A DNA stretch of 36,791 nt from Streptomyces sp. 130 (GTDB lineage Bacteria; Actinomycetota; Actinomycetes; Streptomycetales; Streptomycetaceae). The translations under genes were made by a program, and so were the position numbers. Numbering within the stretch: position 1 is the stretch's first letter; every line of letters starts with the position of its first letter. Location: positions 1 to 36,791 of the forward strand of contig NZ_VJNO01000055.1 of NCBI RefSeq assembly GCF_007096885.1. The letters run 5' to 3'. Below, one piece after another: positions 24,721 to 32,962 of the stretch. The notes beneath the pieces were generated by a model. That model saw nothing but the letters and a program-made list of their open reading frames with translations. It ran no database searches and was not told where the DNA came from.

Positions 24721-25443
24721 TTACGGCAGCCGCTGCGCGGGCACCGCCGGCACGGCGGGCGCGAGCGCGGAGAGCCGGGCCAGCAGCTCCCCGAACGGCC
24801 CGTCCACCGGCTCCTGCGCCAGCACCCGCAGCACGATCCCCGCCATCTCCTCGTCGTACGCGGCGCTCACGGCGGCCAGCGCGGCGAAGTCGTGCACGAG
24901 CTGCAACTCCAGCTCCGTCCGGGGCACCCGCCGCCCGTCCAGCCAGAGCAGCGCCGTCGACTCGGCGAGCGACACCCAGGACCGTACGACCAACTCCAGC
25001 CGGGCCGGGGGCTCTCCGATGTCCAGATGGGCCAGGATCTCTTCGCAGGCGGCCTGGCGGACCCCGTCGATCATGGCGTTCGCCGTGGACGAGCCCACCG
25101 CGGGACCGCCCCGCATCAGCGCGGCGAACCCGGGCCCGTGCTCCTCCACGAAGTCGAAGAACCGCCCCATCACCCGCAGCAGCCGGGCGCCGAGCGGTCC
25201 TTCGCGCGGCTCCAGGAACCTGGTCGCCAGCTCGTCCGCCGCCCGCCGCAACGCCGCCTCGTACAGGCTCTGTTTGCCCGGGAAGTAGTGGTAGACCAGG
25301 GGTCGCGAGATCCCGGCGGCCGAGGCGATCTCATCGATCGACACCTCGTCCGGGGCCCGGTGGCTGAACAGCTCCAGCGCGACGCCGATCAGCTGCTCCC
25401 TGCGCTCCTCGACGCCCATCCTGCGCCGCACCCCGGTCGTCAT
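24721..25443 (-). CDS. TetR-family transcriptional regulator
   Basis: A 240-residue regulator. The N-terminal TetR helix-turn-helix is clear (VSIDEIASAAGISRPLVYHY, residues 34-53, followed by FPGKQSLYEAAL). The C-terminal ligand-binding domain is helical; its ligand is unknown. The ATG at 25443 is preceded by TGGGGAC, and a second in-frame ATG at 25419 is possible. It lies 161 nt downstream of the response-regulator gene on the same strand. The palindrome ACCGACCGGTGGGT 12 nt before its ATG is probably its own operator. Confidence 0.88.
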   Translation of the reverse strand: MTTGVRRRMGVEERREQLIGVALELFSHRAPDEVSIDEIASAAGISRPLVYHYFPGKQSLYEAALRRAADELATRFLEPREGPLGARLLRVMGRFFDFVEEHGPGFAALMRGGPAVGSSTANAMIDGVRQAACEEILAHLDIGEPPARLELVVRSWVSLAESTALLWLDGRRVPRTELELQLVHDFAALAAVSAAYDEEMAGIVLRVLAQEPVDGPFGELLARLSALAPAVPAVPAQRLP

Positions 25444-25454
25444 GTCCCCAGCGT

Positions 25455-25468
25455 ACCGACCGGTGGGT
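25455..25468. promoter_or_regulatory. Candidate TetR autoregulatory operator
   Basis: ACCGACC-GGTGGGT is a 14-bp palindrome with one mismatch, close to the ACCGACCGGT-type operators common for actinobacterial TetR proteins. It ends 12 nt before the TetR ATG. A further palindrome ACCGGA-TC-TCCGGT lies at 25486-25499. Confidence 0.5.
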
Positions 25469-25604
25469 CCGGCCCGGCCGGCCGCACCGGATCTCCGGTC
25501 CGGGCCCCGCCAGGAGCGCTGGGCGAGGGCGTGGGCGGCGCACACCCGGCGGCAGCGGCTCGGCGAGGGCGGCAGCAGGAGGCAGCCGATCCGGACGGCA
25601 GCCC

Positions 25605-26252
25605 CTACCCCCGGTCCAGATACGCCAGAACGGCCAGCACGCGACGGTTGTCGTCGTCGGACGGCGGCAGGCCCAGCTTCCCGAAGATGTTCGAGGTGTG
25701 CTTGGCCACCGCCCGCTCGGTGATCACCATCTGCGTGGCGATCGCCGCGTTCGACCGGCCCTGGGCCATCAGCTCCATGACCTCCCGCTCGCGCGGTGTC
25801 AGACCGCCCATCGGCTTGTCCTGCGAACGCCGGGTCAGCAGCTGCGAGATGACCTGCGGGTCCATCGCCGTACCGCCCGCCGCGACCCGGCGGACCGCGT
25901 CGATGAACTGGTCCGCGTCGAACACCCGGTCCTTGAGCAGATAACCGATCCCGCCGTTGCCGTCCGCCAGCAGCTCGCGCGCGTACAACTGCTCCACGTG
26001 CTGGGAGAGCACGAGGACGGGCAGCCCGGGCCGCGCCCGCCGGGCCGCCAGCGCGCACTGCAGGCCCTCGTCCGTGTGGGACGGCGGGAGCCGGACGTCG
26101 ACGACGGCGACGTCCGGCTCCAGCTCGGCGAGGGCCTTGGTGAGTTCGGGCCCGGTCTCGACGGCGGCCGCGATCTCGAAGTCGTACGCCTCCAGCATGC
26201 GCACCAGGCCGTCGCGCAGCAGGAAGAGATCTTCGGCTAGGACAACTCGCAA
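25605..26252 (-). CDS. NarL/FixJ-type response regulator
   Basis: A 215-residue two-component response regulator. The receiver domain has E7-D8, the phosphoacceptor D52 (AVVDVRLP), S83 and K107. The LuxR-type helix-turn-helix is at about 150-195 (LTPREREVMELMAQGRSN, IFGKLGL). It starts with TTG at 26252, supported by GGAG 5 nt upstream and by the receiver beginning directly after it. This start lies inside the end of the kinase gene (16-nt overlap), so the pair is translationally coupled. Likely targets are its own operon and the divergent MMPL gene, by position only. Confidence 0.92.
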   Translation of the reverse strand: MRVVLAEDLFLLRDGLVRMLEAYDFEIAAAVETGPELTKALAELEPDVAVVDVRLPPSHTDEGLQCALAARRARPGLPVLVLSQHVEQLYARELLADGNGGIGYLLKDRVFDADQFIDAVRRVAAGGTAMDPQVISQLLTRRSQDKPMGGLTPREREVMELMAQGRSNAAIATQMVITERAVAKHTSNIFGKLGLPPSDDDNRRVLAVLAYLDRG

Positions 26253-27505
26253 GGGATCTCCATGGTCACCATGGTGGGGCCGCCCGCGGGGCTGCTGACG
26301 GCCATGATGCCGTCGAATGTACCGAGCCGCCGTTCGATTCCGCTCAGCCCCGAGCCCGCGCCCACCGAGGCACCGCCCCTTCCGTCGTCCGTGACCGAGA
26401 ACCTGAGCGCCCCGTCACTGTGCCGCAGGTCCACCCAGATCCGCTCGGCCCCCGAGTGCTTCGCCGCGTTCGTCAGCGCCTCGCTGATCGCGAAGTACGC
26501 CGCCGACTCCACCGGCGCCTCCGCCCGGCCGCCCAGCTCCACGTCCACGTCGCACGGGACCGGCAGCCGCAGCGCCAGCGCCTTCACCGCGTCCCCGAGC
26601 CCGCGCTCCGCGAGCACCGGCGGATGGATGCCCCGGACCAGGTCGCGCAGCTCCGTCAGCGCCTCGGCCGAGGACTCCCGGGCCATCGCCAGGAGCCGCT
26701 TCGCCTGCGCCGGGTCCTTCTCGATCAGCGCCTCGACGGTGCCGAGGTTCATCCCCATCGCGACCAGCCGGGCCTGCGCCCCGTCGTGCAGATCGCGCTC
26801 GATGCGCCGCAGCTCGGAGGCGGCCGTGTCCACCGCCTCGTGCCGGGTCTCGGTCAACCGGTCGATGCGCCGGGCGAGTTCCTGCTCCTGGGTGGGGGCG
26901 AGCACCGACCGGGCGAGCACGAAGTGCGCCCGCAGCAGCCGCTCGCTCAGCAGCACCCCGGCCGCGAAGATCGCCACGCCGAGCGCGGCGGCCATCAGCC
27001 CCGTCGCCTGGCTGTCGACCGGGACGAACGCGTACCAGTACCGGTCGTCCGTGAAGACCCGCCACAGCCCCGCCGCCAGGACGAACCCCTCCACCGGGTA
27101 GAGCAGCAGCGCCGCGGCCAGGATCGCCACCGTGTAGCCGGCCGTCATGTCGACCAGCATCCACCGGATGTCCCGCCAGGTCGCCGGGTCCTTCAGCATC
27201 AGCGTGGTCCGCTCGACCTGCCCGGTGAACCCGCTCCGCAGATCCTTCGGGAACGGCCGGTACGGGACCGGGATGCGCACGTCCGACCAGGTGATCGCGA
27301 GCAGCCTGCGCTGGTTGGCGTGCTTGCGGACCGCCTCCAGGATGTACGGCGTGGTCACCAGGCCGACGCCCAGCGGGATCGTGGCGATGGAGATCAGCGC
27401 CAGCGAGAACAGCGTGCACGAACCCGCGAGGGCCGGGACCGACACCACCAGCCCGCGCCACGCGGCCAGCAGCGCCGACCCGATCCGTCCCCGTTCCGCG
27501 TCCAT
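26237..27505 (-). CDS. Membrane sensor histidine kinase (HisKA_3/NarX type)
   Basis: A 422-residue kinase. The N-terminal sensor region has membrane segments near 21-50, 118-150 and 165-186 and resembles the actinobacterial 'sensor' domain. The dimerisation domain carries the phosphoacceptor H240 in ERDLHDGAQARL. The ATPase has the N-box (EALTNAAKH, 342-350), DDGRGG (373-378) and GSGLSGI (384-390). The signal is unknown. ATG at 27505 is preceded by AGAGGGACC. The open frame continues upstream to 27625, but that part is not family-like. It forms an operon with the overlapping response regulator. Confidence 0.93.
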   Translation of the reverse strand: MDAERGRIGSALLAAWRGLVVSVPALAGSCTLFSLALISIATIPLGVGLVTTPYILEAVRKHANQRRLLAITWSDVRIPVPYRPFPKDLRSGFTGQVERTTLMLKDPATWRDIRWMLVDMTAGYTVAILAAALLLYPVEGFVLAAGLWRVFTDDRYWYAFVPVDSQATGLMAAALGVAIFAAGVLLSERLLRAHFVLARSVLAPTQEQELARRIDRLTETRHEAVDTAASELRRIERDLHDGAQARLVAMGMNLGTVEALIEKDPAQAKRLLAMARESSAEALTELRDLVRGIHPPVLAERGLGDAVKALALRLPVPCDVDVELGGRAEAPVESAAYFAISEALTNAAKHSGAERIWVDLRHSDGALRFSVTDDGRGGASVGAGSGLSGIERRLGTFDGIMAVSSPAGGPTMVTMEIPCELS

Positions 27506-27595
27506 CCCGGTCCCTCTTCCCCTCGCCGGGTCCTCGTGCCGGCCCCGTGTCGCAGACAGTCTGACCCGGCGCACCCCGCGTCCGGCAGCCGGTTT

Positions 27596-27608
27596 CCCAC
27601 CCGGTGGG
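27596..27608. promoter_or_regulatory. Palindrome in the kinase-MMPL divergent gap
   Basis: CCCACC-C-GGTGGG is a perfect 6-bp inverted repeat around one base, in the 240-bp divergent region 27506-27745. It is a reasonable candidate for a NarL-type dimer site, but nothing ties it to this response regulator except position. Confidence 0.3.
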
Positions 27609-27745
27609 GGTGTATCCAGCACCACCCTCCGCTCCTCGCCCTACGTGCCGTCCGACCGGGGGTTTCACCGGCTGGGGCGGCCGGCCCGGCGTTCCTAGAT
27701 TCGAGGGGCATCGTCGGACTTCCACCAACAGGGGGCGAACCCGCC

Positions 27746-29878
27746 ATGAGGCGTAACCTCGCGGCACGCATGGGTGTGTGGAGCGCGCACCACCGCAAGA
27801 CGGCCATTCTCGGCTGGCTGCTCTTCGTCGTACTCGCCGCGGGCATCGGCGGTGCCTCGGGCATGGTCGAGATGACCGACGCCGAGAACGGCGCGGGCGA
27901 CTCGGCCCGCGCCGAGCAGATCCTCTCCGACGCCGGGCTCGGCCACCGGGCCGGCGAACTCGTCATGGTGTCCTCGGCCGAGCCGGACGGCTGGCGCACC
28001 GCCGCCCGCGAGCTGACCGCCGCCATCCGGGACACCGAAGAGGTCATCGGCCTCGCGGACCCCGTCGTGTCGAAGGACCGCAAGGACGCGCTGATCACCT
28101 TCGAGATGAAGGGCGACCCGGACACCGCCCCCGACCGGGTGCAGCCCGTGCTGGACGCCGTCGCCGGGGTGGAGGCGGAGCAACCCGACGTCACCGTGCG
28201 CCAGTTCGGGGACGCCAGCGCCGGCAAGTGGCTCGGCGACCTGCTCGCGGACGACTTCAAGAAGGCCGAGTTCACCGCCGTACCGCTGGCCCTCGGCATC
28301 CTGCTGGTCGCCTTCGGCGCCGTCGTCGCCGCCCTGCTGCCCGTCGGGCTCGCGCTGACCGCGTGCATGGCCGCCTTCGGCCTGCTCTCGCTCGCCAGCC
28401 ACCAGCTCCACCTGTTCCAGACCACGTACTCCGTGATGTTCCTGATGGGCTTCGCCGTCGGCGTCGACTACTGCCTGTTCTATCTGCGCCGCGAACGCGA
28501 CGAGCGGGCCGCCGGACGCGACGCCGGCACCGCCCTGCGCATCGCCGCCGCCACCAGCGGCCGGGCCGTCCTGGTCTCCGGGCTCACCGTGATGGTCGCC
28601 ATGGCGGGCATGTTCCTGTCCGGGCTGATGCTCTTCAAGGGCTTCGCCCTCGCCACCATCACCGTCGTGTGCATCGCCGTGCTCGGCTCCGTCACCGTGC
28701 TGCCCGCCCTGCTCTCCTGGCTCGGCGACCGCGTCGACGCCGGCCGGGTGCCGCTGCTGAACCGGCGCGGCAAGCGGGGGAAGGGGGAGAGCGGCCGTGT
28801 CGCCGGGCGGGTGCTGCGCCCCGTTCTCGACCGCCCCAAGCTCTTCGCCGCCGCGTCCGTCGCCGTGCTGCTGGTGCTCGCCGCGCCTGCGATCGGCATG
28901 AAGACCGAATCCCTGGGCCTGGAGAAGCAGTTCGGCTCCGACTCCACGCTCTCCGTCGCCCACCGCCACATCAGCGAGACCTTCCCGGGCGGCCCCGCCC
29001 CGGCCCAGGTCGTCGTGGAGGCCGACGACATCACCGCCCCGGCCGTGCGCGAGGCCCTCGCCGGCTTCGACCACGTCACCGTGCACCGGGCGCGGAACAT
29101 CGCCGAGTTCGAGGTCCCGCTGCCCGGCGGCGAGAAGGACCTCACCGCCCTGCGCGAGGACCGCCTGCCCGACGCCTTCGGCTCCACCGGCGCCCGCGCC
29201 TACGTCACCGGTGAGGTGGCCGGGTCCGTCGACTTCAACGACCAGCTCAAGCGCGGCATCGCCCCGGTCTTCCTCTTCATCACCGCCGTGACGTTCCTGC
29301 TGATGCTGTTCTGCTTCCGGTCGTACGTGATCGCCGTGACGTCCATCGCCCTCAACCTGCTCTCCGTGGCCGCCGCGTACGGGGTGATGACCGCGGTCTT
29401 CCAGCACGGCTGGGGTGCCGGGCTCATCGGCACGGAGGGCGTCGGCGCGGTCGAGTCCTGGATGCCGCTCTTCGTCCTCGTCGTCCTGTTCGGCCTGTCG
29501 ATGGACTACCACGTCTTCGTGGTCTCCCGCATCCGCGAGGCGCACGGCCGGGGGATCGGCAACAGGGCCGCGATCGACGAGGGCATCCGCCGCACGGCCG
29601 GCGCGGTGACCGGGGCGGCCGTGATCATGGTGGCGGTGTTCTCGGTCTTCGCGACCCTGTCCATGCAGGACATGCAGCAGATGGGCGTCGGCCTCGCGGT
29701 CGCGGTCCTGCTGGACGCCACGCTCGTACGCATGGTGCTGCTGCCCTCCGTGATGGCGCTGCTCGGCGAGCGCAACTGGCGCACCCCGCGCGGCCTGGGC
29801 CGACTGCCGGTCCTGGACCACGGCGAGCCCGCGGACCCCGCGCCCGCACCGGCCCCGGTCGCTCCGGGACCGCGCTGA
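27746..29878 (+). CDS. MMPL-family RND-type membrane transporter
   Basis: A 710-residue exporter of the actinobacterial MMPL branch of the RND superfamily, acting at the cytoplasmic membrane with proton exchange. It shows the duplicated layout: one span (about 20-38), an extracellular loop, five spans (about 175-335), then a second span, loop and five-span block (about 370-685). Characteristic segments include GFAVGVDYCLFYLRR in the first half and FGLSMDYHVFVVSRIRE in the second, with the intramembrane Asp residues of the family. Substrates may be lipids or hydrophobic compounds. The ATG at 27746 was chosen with a weak GGGGGCG site. It diverges from the histidine kinase operon and is a likely target of it. 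Confidence 0.92.
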   Translation: MRRNLAARMGVWSAHHRKTAILGWLLFVVLAAGIGGASGMVEMTDAENGAGDSARAEQILSDAGLGHRAGELVMVSSAEPDGWRTAARELTAAIRDTEEVIGLADPVVSKDRKDALITFEMKGDPDTAPDRVQPVLDAVAGVEAEQPDVTVRQFGDASAGKWLGDLLADDFKKAEFTAVPLALGILLVAFGAVVAALLPVGLALTACMAAFGLLSLASHQLHLFQTTYSVMFLMGFAVGVDYCLFYLRRERDERAAGRDAGTALRIAAATSGRAVLVSGLTVMVAMAGMFLSGLMLFKGFALATITVVCIAVLGSVTVLPALLSWLGDRVDAGRVPLLNRRGKRGKGESGRVAGRVLRPVLDRPKLFAAASVAVLLVLAAPAIGMKTESLGLEKQFGSDSTLSVAHRHISETFPGGPAPAQVVVEADDITAPAVREALAGFDHVTVHRARNIAEFEVPLPGGEKDLTALREDRLPDAFGSTGARAYVTGEVAGSVDFNDQLKRGIAPVFLFITAVTFLLMLFCFRSYVIAVTSIALNLLSVAAAYGVMTAVFQHGWGAGLIGTEGVGAVESWMPLFVLVVLFGLSMDYHVFVVSRIREAHGRGIGNRAAIDEGIRRTAGAVTGAAVIMVAVFSVFATLSMQDMQQMGVGLAVAVLLDATLVRMVLLPSVMALLGERNWRTPRGLGRLPVLDHGEPADPAPAPAPVAPGPR

Positions 29879-29891
29879 GCAGGGCGTACGA

Positions 29892-29938
29892 GGGCGGGCC
29901 CCGCATCCGGCAGCGTCTGCCGGAACCGGGGCCCGCCC
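29892..29938. terminator. Strong bidirectional terminator between MMPL and regulator genes
   Basis: GGGCGGGCCCCG (29892-29903) pairs with CGGGGCCCGCCC (29927-29938). TCCGGCAG (29906-29913) pairs with CTGCCGGA (29917-29924) over a CGT loop. Only a 2x2 CA/AC internal loop interrupts the 20-bp stem. It lies between converging genes. Confidence 0.85.
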
Positions 29939-29952
29939 CTGTCGGCCGGGTG

Positions 29953-30531
29953 TCAGGGCGTGTACTTGTACCCGACCCGGCGCACGGTCTGGATCGCGCG
30001 GCGGTGCTCGGCGCCCAGCTTGCGGCGCAGCCGGGCGATGTGGACGTCGACGGTACGGCCGTCGCCCACGTGCCCGTACCCCCAGACCGTGGTCACCAGC
30101 TGGTCGCGGGTGTGGACGCGGTGGGGATGGGCCACCAGGTGGGCCAGGAGCTCGAATTCCAGGTAAGTGAGGTCCAGCGCCCGCCCGTTCACGGAGGCGG
30201 AGCGCTGTACGGGGTCGATGGTCACCGGGCCGGCCGCCTCAGGCCCGGCCTCCGCCGGCACCGCGTACCGCGCGGCGGCGGCGGCGAAGGCCGGCTGCTG
30301 GTCGGCGGGCACGAGCACCAGGTAGCCCACCATCGGCGGGCGGCCCGGCAGGCTGGGCACGGTGTGCTGGGGTGCGGGCAGCCAGGTCGCACCCGGCGTC
30401 AGGAGCGCCGAGACGTCGGCCTGCTGGACGACGTCGTCGGGGGCGACGGCGCGCAGCCGGTGCCGGCGGGGGGAGGCGGGGCGGGCCGGGGAGGTCGCAG
30501 CGGCAGCGGAGAAGGTACGGGTGTTCGCCAT
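29953..30531 (-). CDS. Orphan OmpR-type winged-helix regulator without a receiver domain
   Basis: A 192-residue protein. Residues about 105-192 form a typical OmpR/PhoB C-terminal effector (LDLTYLEFELLAHLVAHPHR, TVDVHIARLRRKLG, IQTVRRVGYKY). The N-terminal 100 residues are Ala/Pro-rich and lack the acidic pair, phosphoacceptor Asp and Lys of a receiver; only a short YLVLVPAD strand is reminiscent of one. Activity is therefore probably not controlled by phosphorylation at the standard site. The ATG at 30531 has only a distant purine stretch. An upstream 39-codon ORF (30614-30733) with a Cys-Cys pair may control its translation or transcription. Confidence 0.85.
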   Translation of the reverse strand: MANTRTFSAAAATSPARPASPRRHRLRAVAPDDVVQQADVSALLTPGATWLPAPQHTVPSLPGRPPMVGYLVLVPADQQPAFAAAAARYAVPAEAGPEAAGPVTIDPVQRSASVNGRALDLTYLEFELLAHLVAHPHRVHTRDQLVTTVWGYGHVGDGRTVDVHIARLRRKLGAEHRRAIQTVRRVGYKYTP

Positions 30532-30613
30532 GAGGGGTCAGCTCTTTCGCGCGAGGGAGTCGTCGGTGGACGGACTTGCCGCGTGCGCGCGGACCGGGGG
30601 CCGGGTGAGGGCT

Positions 30614-30733
30614 TCAGCGGGCCGGCGCGTTCAGCGCGCGGCAACACACCCGGTCGAAGTCGTGGTGCTGACGGGAGGGCCAGAACGGCTCGAGGTCGCT
30701 GCGACCGGTCGAGGTGTGCGGGAAGCTGGCCAT
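30614..30733 (-). CDS. Small ORF: candidate Cys-Cys leader peptide
   Basis: A 39-codon reading frame beginning MASFPHTSTG and ending RVCCRALNAPAR. Of its 39 codons, 36 end in G or C, which argues for coding rather than chance. The C-terminal pattern (H-D-F-x-R-V-C-C-R) recalls short actinobacterial leader peptides that sense Cys or Arg supply through ribosome stalling. It ends 82 nt before the orphan winged-helix gene on the same strand. The ribosome-binding site is weak (GGGGGC). I assign no proven function; a small structural protein is the alternative. Confidence 0.55.
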   Translation of the reverse strand: MASFPHTSTGRSDLEPFWPSRQHHDFDRVCCRALNAPAR

Positions 30734-30817
30734 GCCCCCATTGAAGCAGAGAACGGGTGACGGCGCGCCCCTTCGCGCGACGAGTGAGCAAGGCGACAGC
30801 CCCTGGCCCGCCGGCCC

Positions 30818-31729
30818 TCAACCCACCAGCCGCTTGCGCCAGTCGAGCCCGGTCAGCTCGATCGCCCGGTCCGGCGAACCGTCCCACTCCACCGTCAGCC
30901 CGGCCTCGCCCAGCGCGGCCACCACCTCCCGGCCCACCGCGGCGGTCGTCTCCGCGGAGCCGTCGAACCCGCCGTAGTACAGCGCGAGACCGTGCCCGGC
31001 CGCAGCGCTTTCCGTGCCCTGGCCGTGGAAGAAGACGAAGCCCCGGGCATCCTCGCGCCCGGCCGCCCCTATCTCGCTCATCCCGCACGAGCGGCAGCAC
31101 GTGAAGTGCTCCCGGGCCGTGATGCCGCCCCGGTCCAGCCGGGCGAAGGCCTGCTCCAGCCGGTCCGGGTCCGTCACATCCGCCCAGCCCCGCTGCTCCC
31201 CGACCCGCTCCAGCCACAGCCGCTCCACCAACTCCCGTGCCTGGGCCCGGGAGACCGGGCGCACCCCGTCCTTCACGAGGTGGTCCTCGGCCGTCTCGGT
31301 GAGCGTCCGCACGGTCCCGTAACCGCGGCGCAGCAGCTCCCGGACCCGCGGCTCCAACTGCTGCCGGACCTCCTCCGGGAGCTCCGGCACGGGCTCCGGC
31401 TCCGGAATCCCGGCGCTCTCCCACCTGGTCCCCGCGTCCCAGCCGGGCTCCTCGCGCGCCCACCGCGTCATCAGCGCGATCACCCGGTCGGGGTCGTCCA
31501 CGACGATCCGGACATGGCTCGCCGCCGTGCCCGAACGGTGCTCCAGCTCGTAGTCCCCGCCCGTCTCGTGCCACACCTGGATGAAGGTGCCGGGGATGTC
31601 CGGTATCCGCTGGACGACCAGGAAGTTGTCCCCGCGCGCGCCGATGCGGTGCACGAGGTCTCCGAGCCGCTGGGCGGAAACACGGGTGTGGGTCTGCTGG
31701 TTCTCGGTCTCGACCTTGACGCTGAGCAT
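30818..31729 (-). CDS. DUF6891-like cytosolic protein of unknown function
   Basis: A 303-residue soluble protein without signal peptide or membrane segment. It resembles the DUF6891 proteins of actinobacteria. The C-terminal third has FTCCRSCGMSEI (about residues 206-217), whose clustered cysteines could bind metal, followed by GFVFFHGQGTE and LALYYGGFDG, typical of that family. The N-terminal part (about 1-100) is a separate alpha/beta region. ATG at 31729 is used, with AGGGTGGG upstream; an open frame to 31798 would run into the glnII terminator. It lies downstream of glnII but is separated by a strong terminator, so it is probably transcribed alone. Confidence 0.75.
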   Translation of the reverse strand: MLSVKVETENQQTHTRVSAQRLGDLVHRIGARGDNFLVVQRIPDIPGTFIQVWHETGGDYELEHRSGTAASHVRIVVDDPDRVIALMTRWAREEPGWDAGTRWESAGIPEPEPVPELPEEVRQQLEPRVRELLRRGYGTVRTLTETAEDHLVKDGVRPVSRAQARELVERLWLERVGEQRGWADVTDPDRLEQAFARLDRGGITAREHFTCCRSCGMSEIGAAGREDARGFVFFHGQGTESAAAGHGLALYYGGFDGSAETTAAVGREVVAALGEAGLTVEWDGSPDRAIELTGLDWRKRLVG

Positions 31730-31762
31730 GCGCCCACCCTGGCACACGGCACCGACAGCGAA

Positions 31763-31792
31763 GGGAGCCCACCGCGTGTGCGGCGGGCTCCC
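31763..31792. terminator. Intrinsic-type terminator of glnII
   Basis: GGGAGCCC-A-CCGC (31763-31775), loop GTGT, and GCGG-C-GGGCTCCC (31780-31792) form a 12-pair stem with a single A/C mismatch, 22 nt past the glnII stop codon on the minus strand. Confidence 0.8.
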
Positions 31793-31814
31793 CGGCAATG
31801 CCCGGCGGACCGGA

Positions 31815-32858
31815 TCAGACCTGACCGGCCTTCTCCAGGGCCGTGCAGCAGGTGTCCACGATCAGCCGCGTGACGACGTACGGGTCGACGTTGGCGTTCG
31901 GGCGGCGGTCCTCGATGTAGCCCTTGCCGTCCTGCTCGACCTGCCACGGGATGCGCACCGAAGCGCCGCGGTCGGACACGCCGTAGCTGTACTCGTTCCA
32001 CGGGGCGGTCTCGTGCAGACCGGTCAGCCGGTCGTCGATGCCCGCGCCGTAGTTCTTGACGTGGTCCATCGGCTTCGAGCCCTCGCCCAGCGCCTCGCAG
32101 GCCGTGATGATCGCGTCGTAGCCCTCGCGCATCGCCTTCGTGGAGAAGTTGGTGTGCGCGCCCGCGCCGTTCCAGTCGCCCTTGACCGGCTTCGGGTCGA
32201 GGGTCGCGGAGACGTTGAAGTCCTCGGCGGTGCGGTAGAGCAGCCAGCGGGCGATCCACAGCTGGTCGGAGACCTCCAGCGGGGACAGCGGGCCCACCTG
32301 GAACTCCCACTGGCCCGGCATGACCTCGGCGTTGATGCCGGAGATCCCCAGACCCGCCTTCAGGCAGTTGTCGAGGTGCTTCTCCACGATCTCCCGGCCG
32401 AAGATCTCGTCCGAGCCGACGCCGCAGTAGTAACCGCCCTGCGCGGCCGGGAAGCCGCCCTCCGGGAAGCCGAGCGGCCGGTGGCCGTCGAAGAAGGTGT
32501 ACTCCTGCTCGATGCCGAAGACCGCCTCCTGCCCGGCGAACCGCTCGGCGACCGGACGCAGCAGCGCCCGCGTGTTCGACGCGTGCGGGGTCATGTCGAT
32601 GTCGAGGACCTCGCACAGGACCAGGATGTCGTCGCCGCCGCGGATCGGGTCCGGGCAGCTGAAGACCGGCTTCAGCACCCGGTCCGACGCGTGGCCCTCG
32701 GCCTGGTTGGTGCTGGACCCGTCGAAGCCCCAGACCGGCAGCGAGGCCGCGTCGGACGACGGGCTGCCGGACATGATCTTCGTCTTGGAGCGGAGCTTGG
32801 CGGTCGGCTCGGTGCCGTCGATCCAGATGTACTCAGCCTTGAACGTCACGGAAGCCAT
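31815..32858 (-). CDS. glnII: Type II (eukaryotic-like) glutamine synthetase GlnII
   Basis: ATP-dependent condensation of glutamate and ammonia to glutamine in the cytoplasm. At 347 residues it matches GSII enzymes and is shorter than GSI (about 470). Diagnostic GSII segments are KAEYIWIDGTEP (7-18), WGFDGSSTNQA (43-53), FGIEQEYTFF (114-123, metal-binding E117 and E119) and NGAGAHTNFSTK (near 240). The Tyr adenylylation site of GSI is absent, so GlnE should not act on it. Control is transcriptional: a four-half-site GlnR box lies 47-84 nt upstream. ATG at 32858 follows AAAGG closely. The frame stays open far upstream but there overlaps other genes. Confidence 0.96.
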   Translation of the reverse strand: MASVTFKAEYIWIDGTEPTAKLRSKTKIMSGSPSSDAASLPVWGFDGSSTNQAEGHASDRVLKPVFSCPDPIRGGDDILVLCEVLDIDMTPHASNTRALLRPVAERFAGQEAVFGIEQEYTFFDGHRPLGFPEGGFPAAQGGYYCGVGSDEIFGREIVEKHLDNCLKAGLGISGINAEVMPGQWEFQVGPLSPLEVSDQLWIARWLLYRTAEDFNVSATLDPKPVKGDWNGAGAHTNFSTKAMREGYDAIITACEALGEGSKPMDHVKNYGAGIDDRLTGLHETAPWNEYSYGVSDRGASVRIPWQVEQDGKGYIEDRRPNANVDPYVVTRLIVDTCCTALEKAGQV

Positions 32859-32904
32859 CCTTTGCGGGTGCTGCGGTTTATGCGCCGCAGCTTCGCAATC
32901 CGCG

Positions 32905-32942
32905 ATTTCCCGGCCATTGCCCTCGTGTGAACCCCGTGTTAC
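32905..32942 (-). promoter_or_regulatory. GlnR box of glnII
   Basis: Read on the minus strand: GTAAC-N6-TTCAC-N6-GCAAT-N6-GAAAT. All three spacers are exactly 6 nt. This matches the Streptomyces GlnR consensus gTnAc-n6-GaAAc repeated twice, with degenerate second and third half-sites. GlnR would activate glnII under nitrogen limitation. Confidence 0.82.
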
Positions 32943-32962
32943 CGAGGTTTCCGGGGGCCTCC

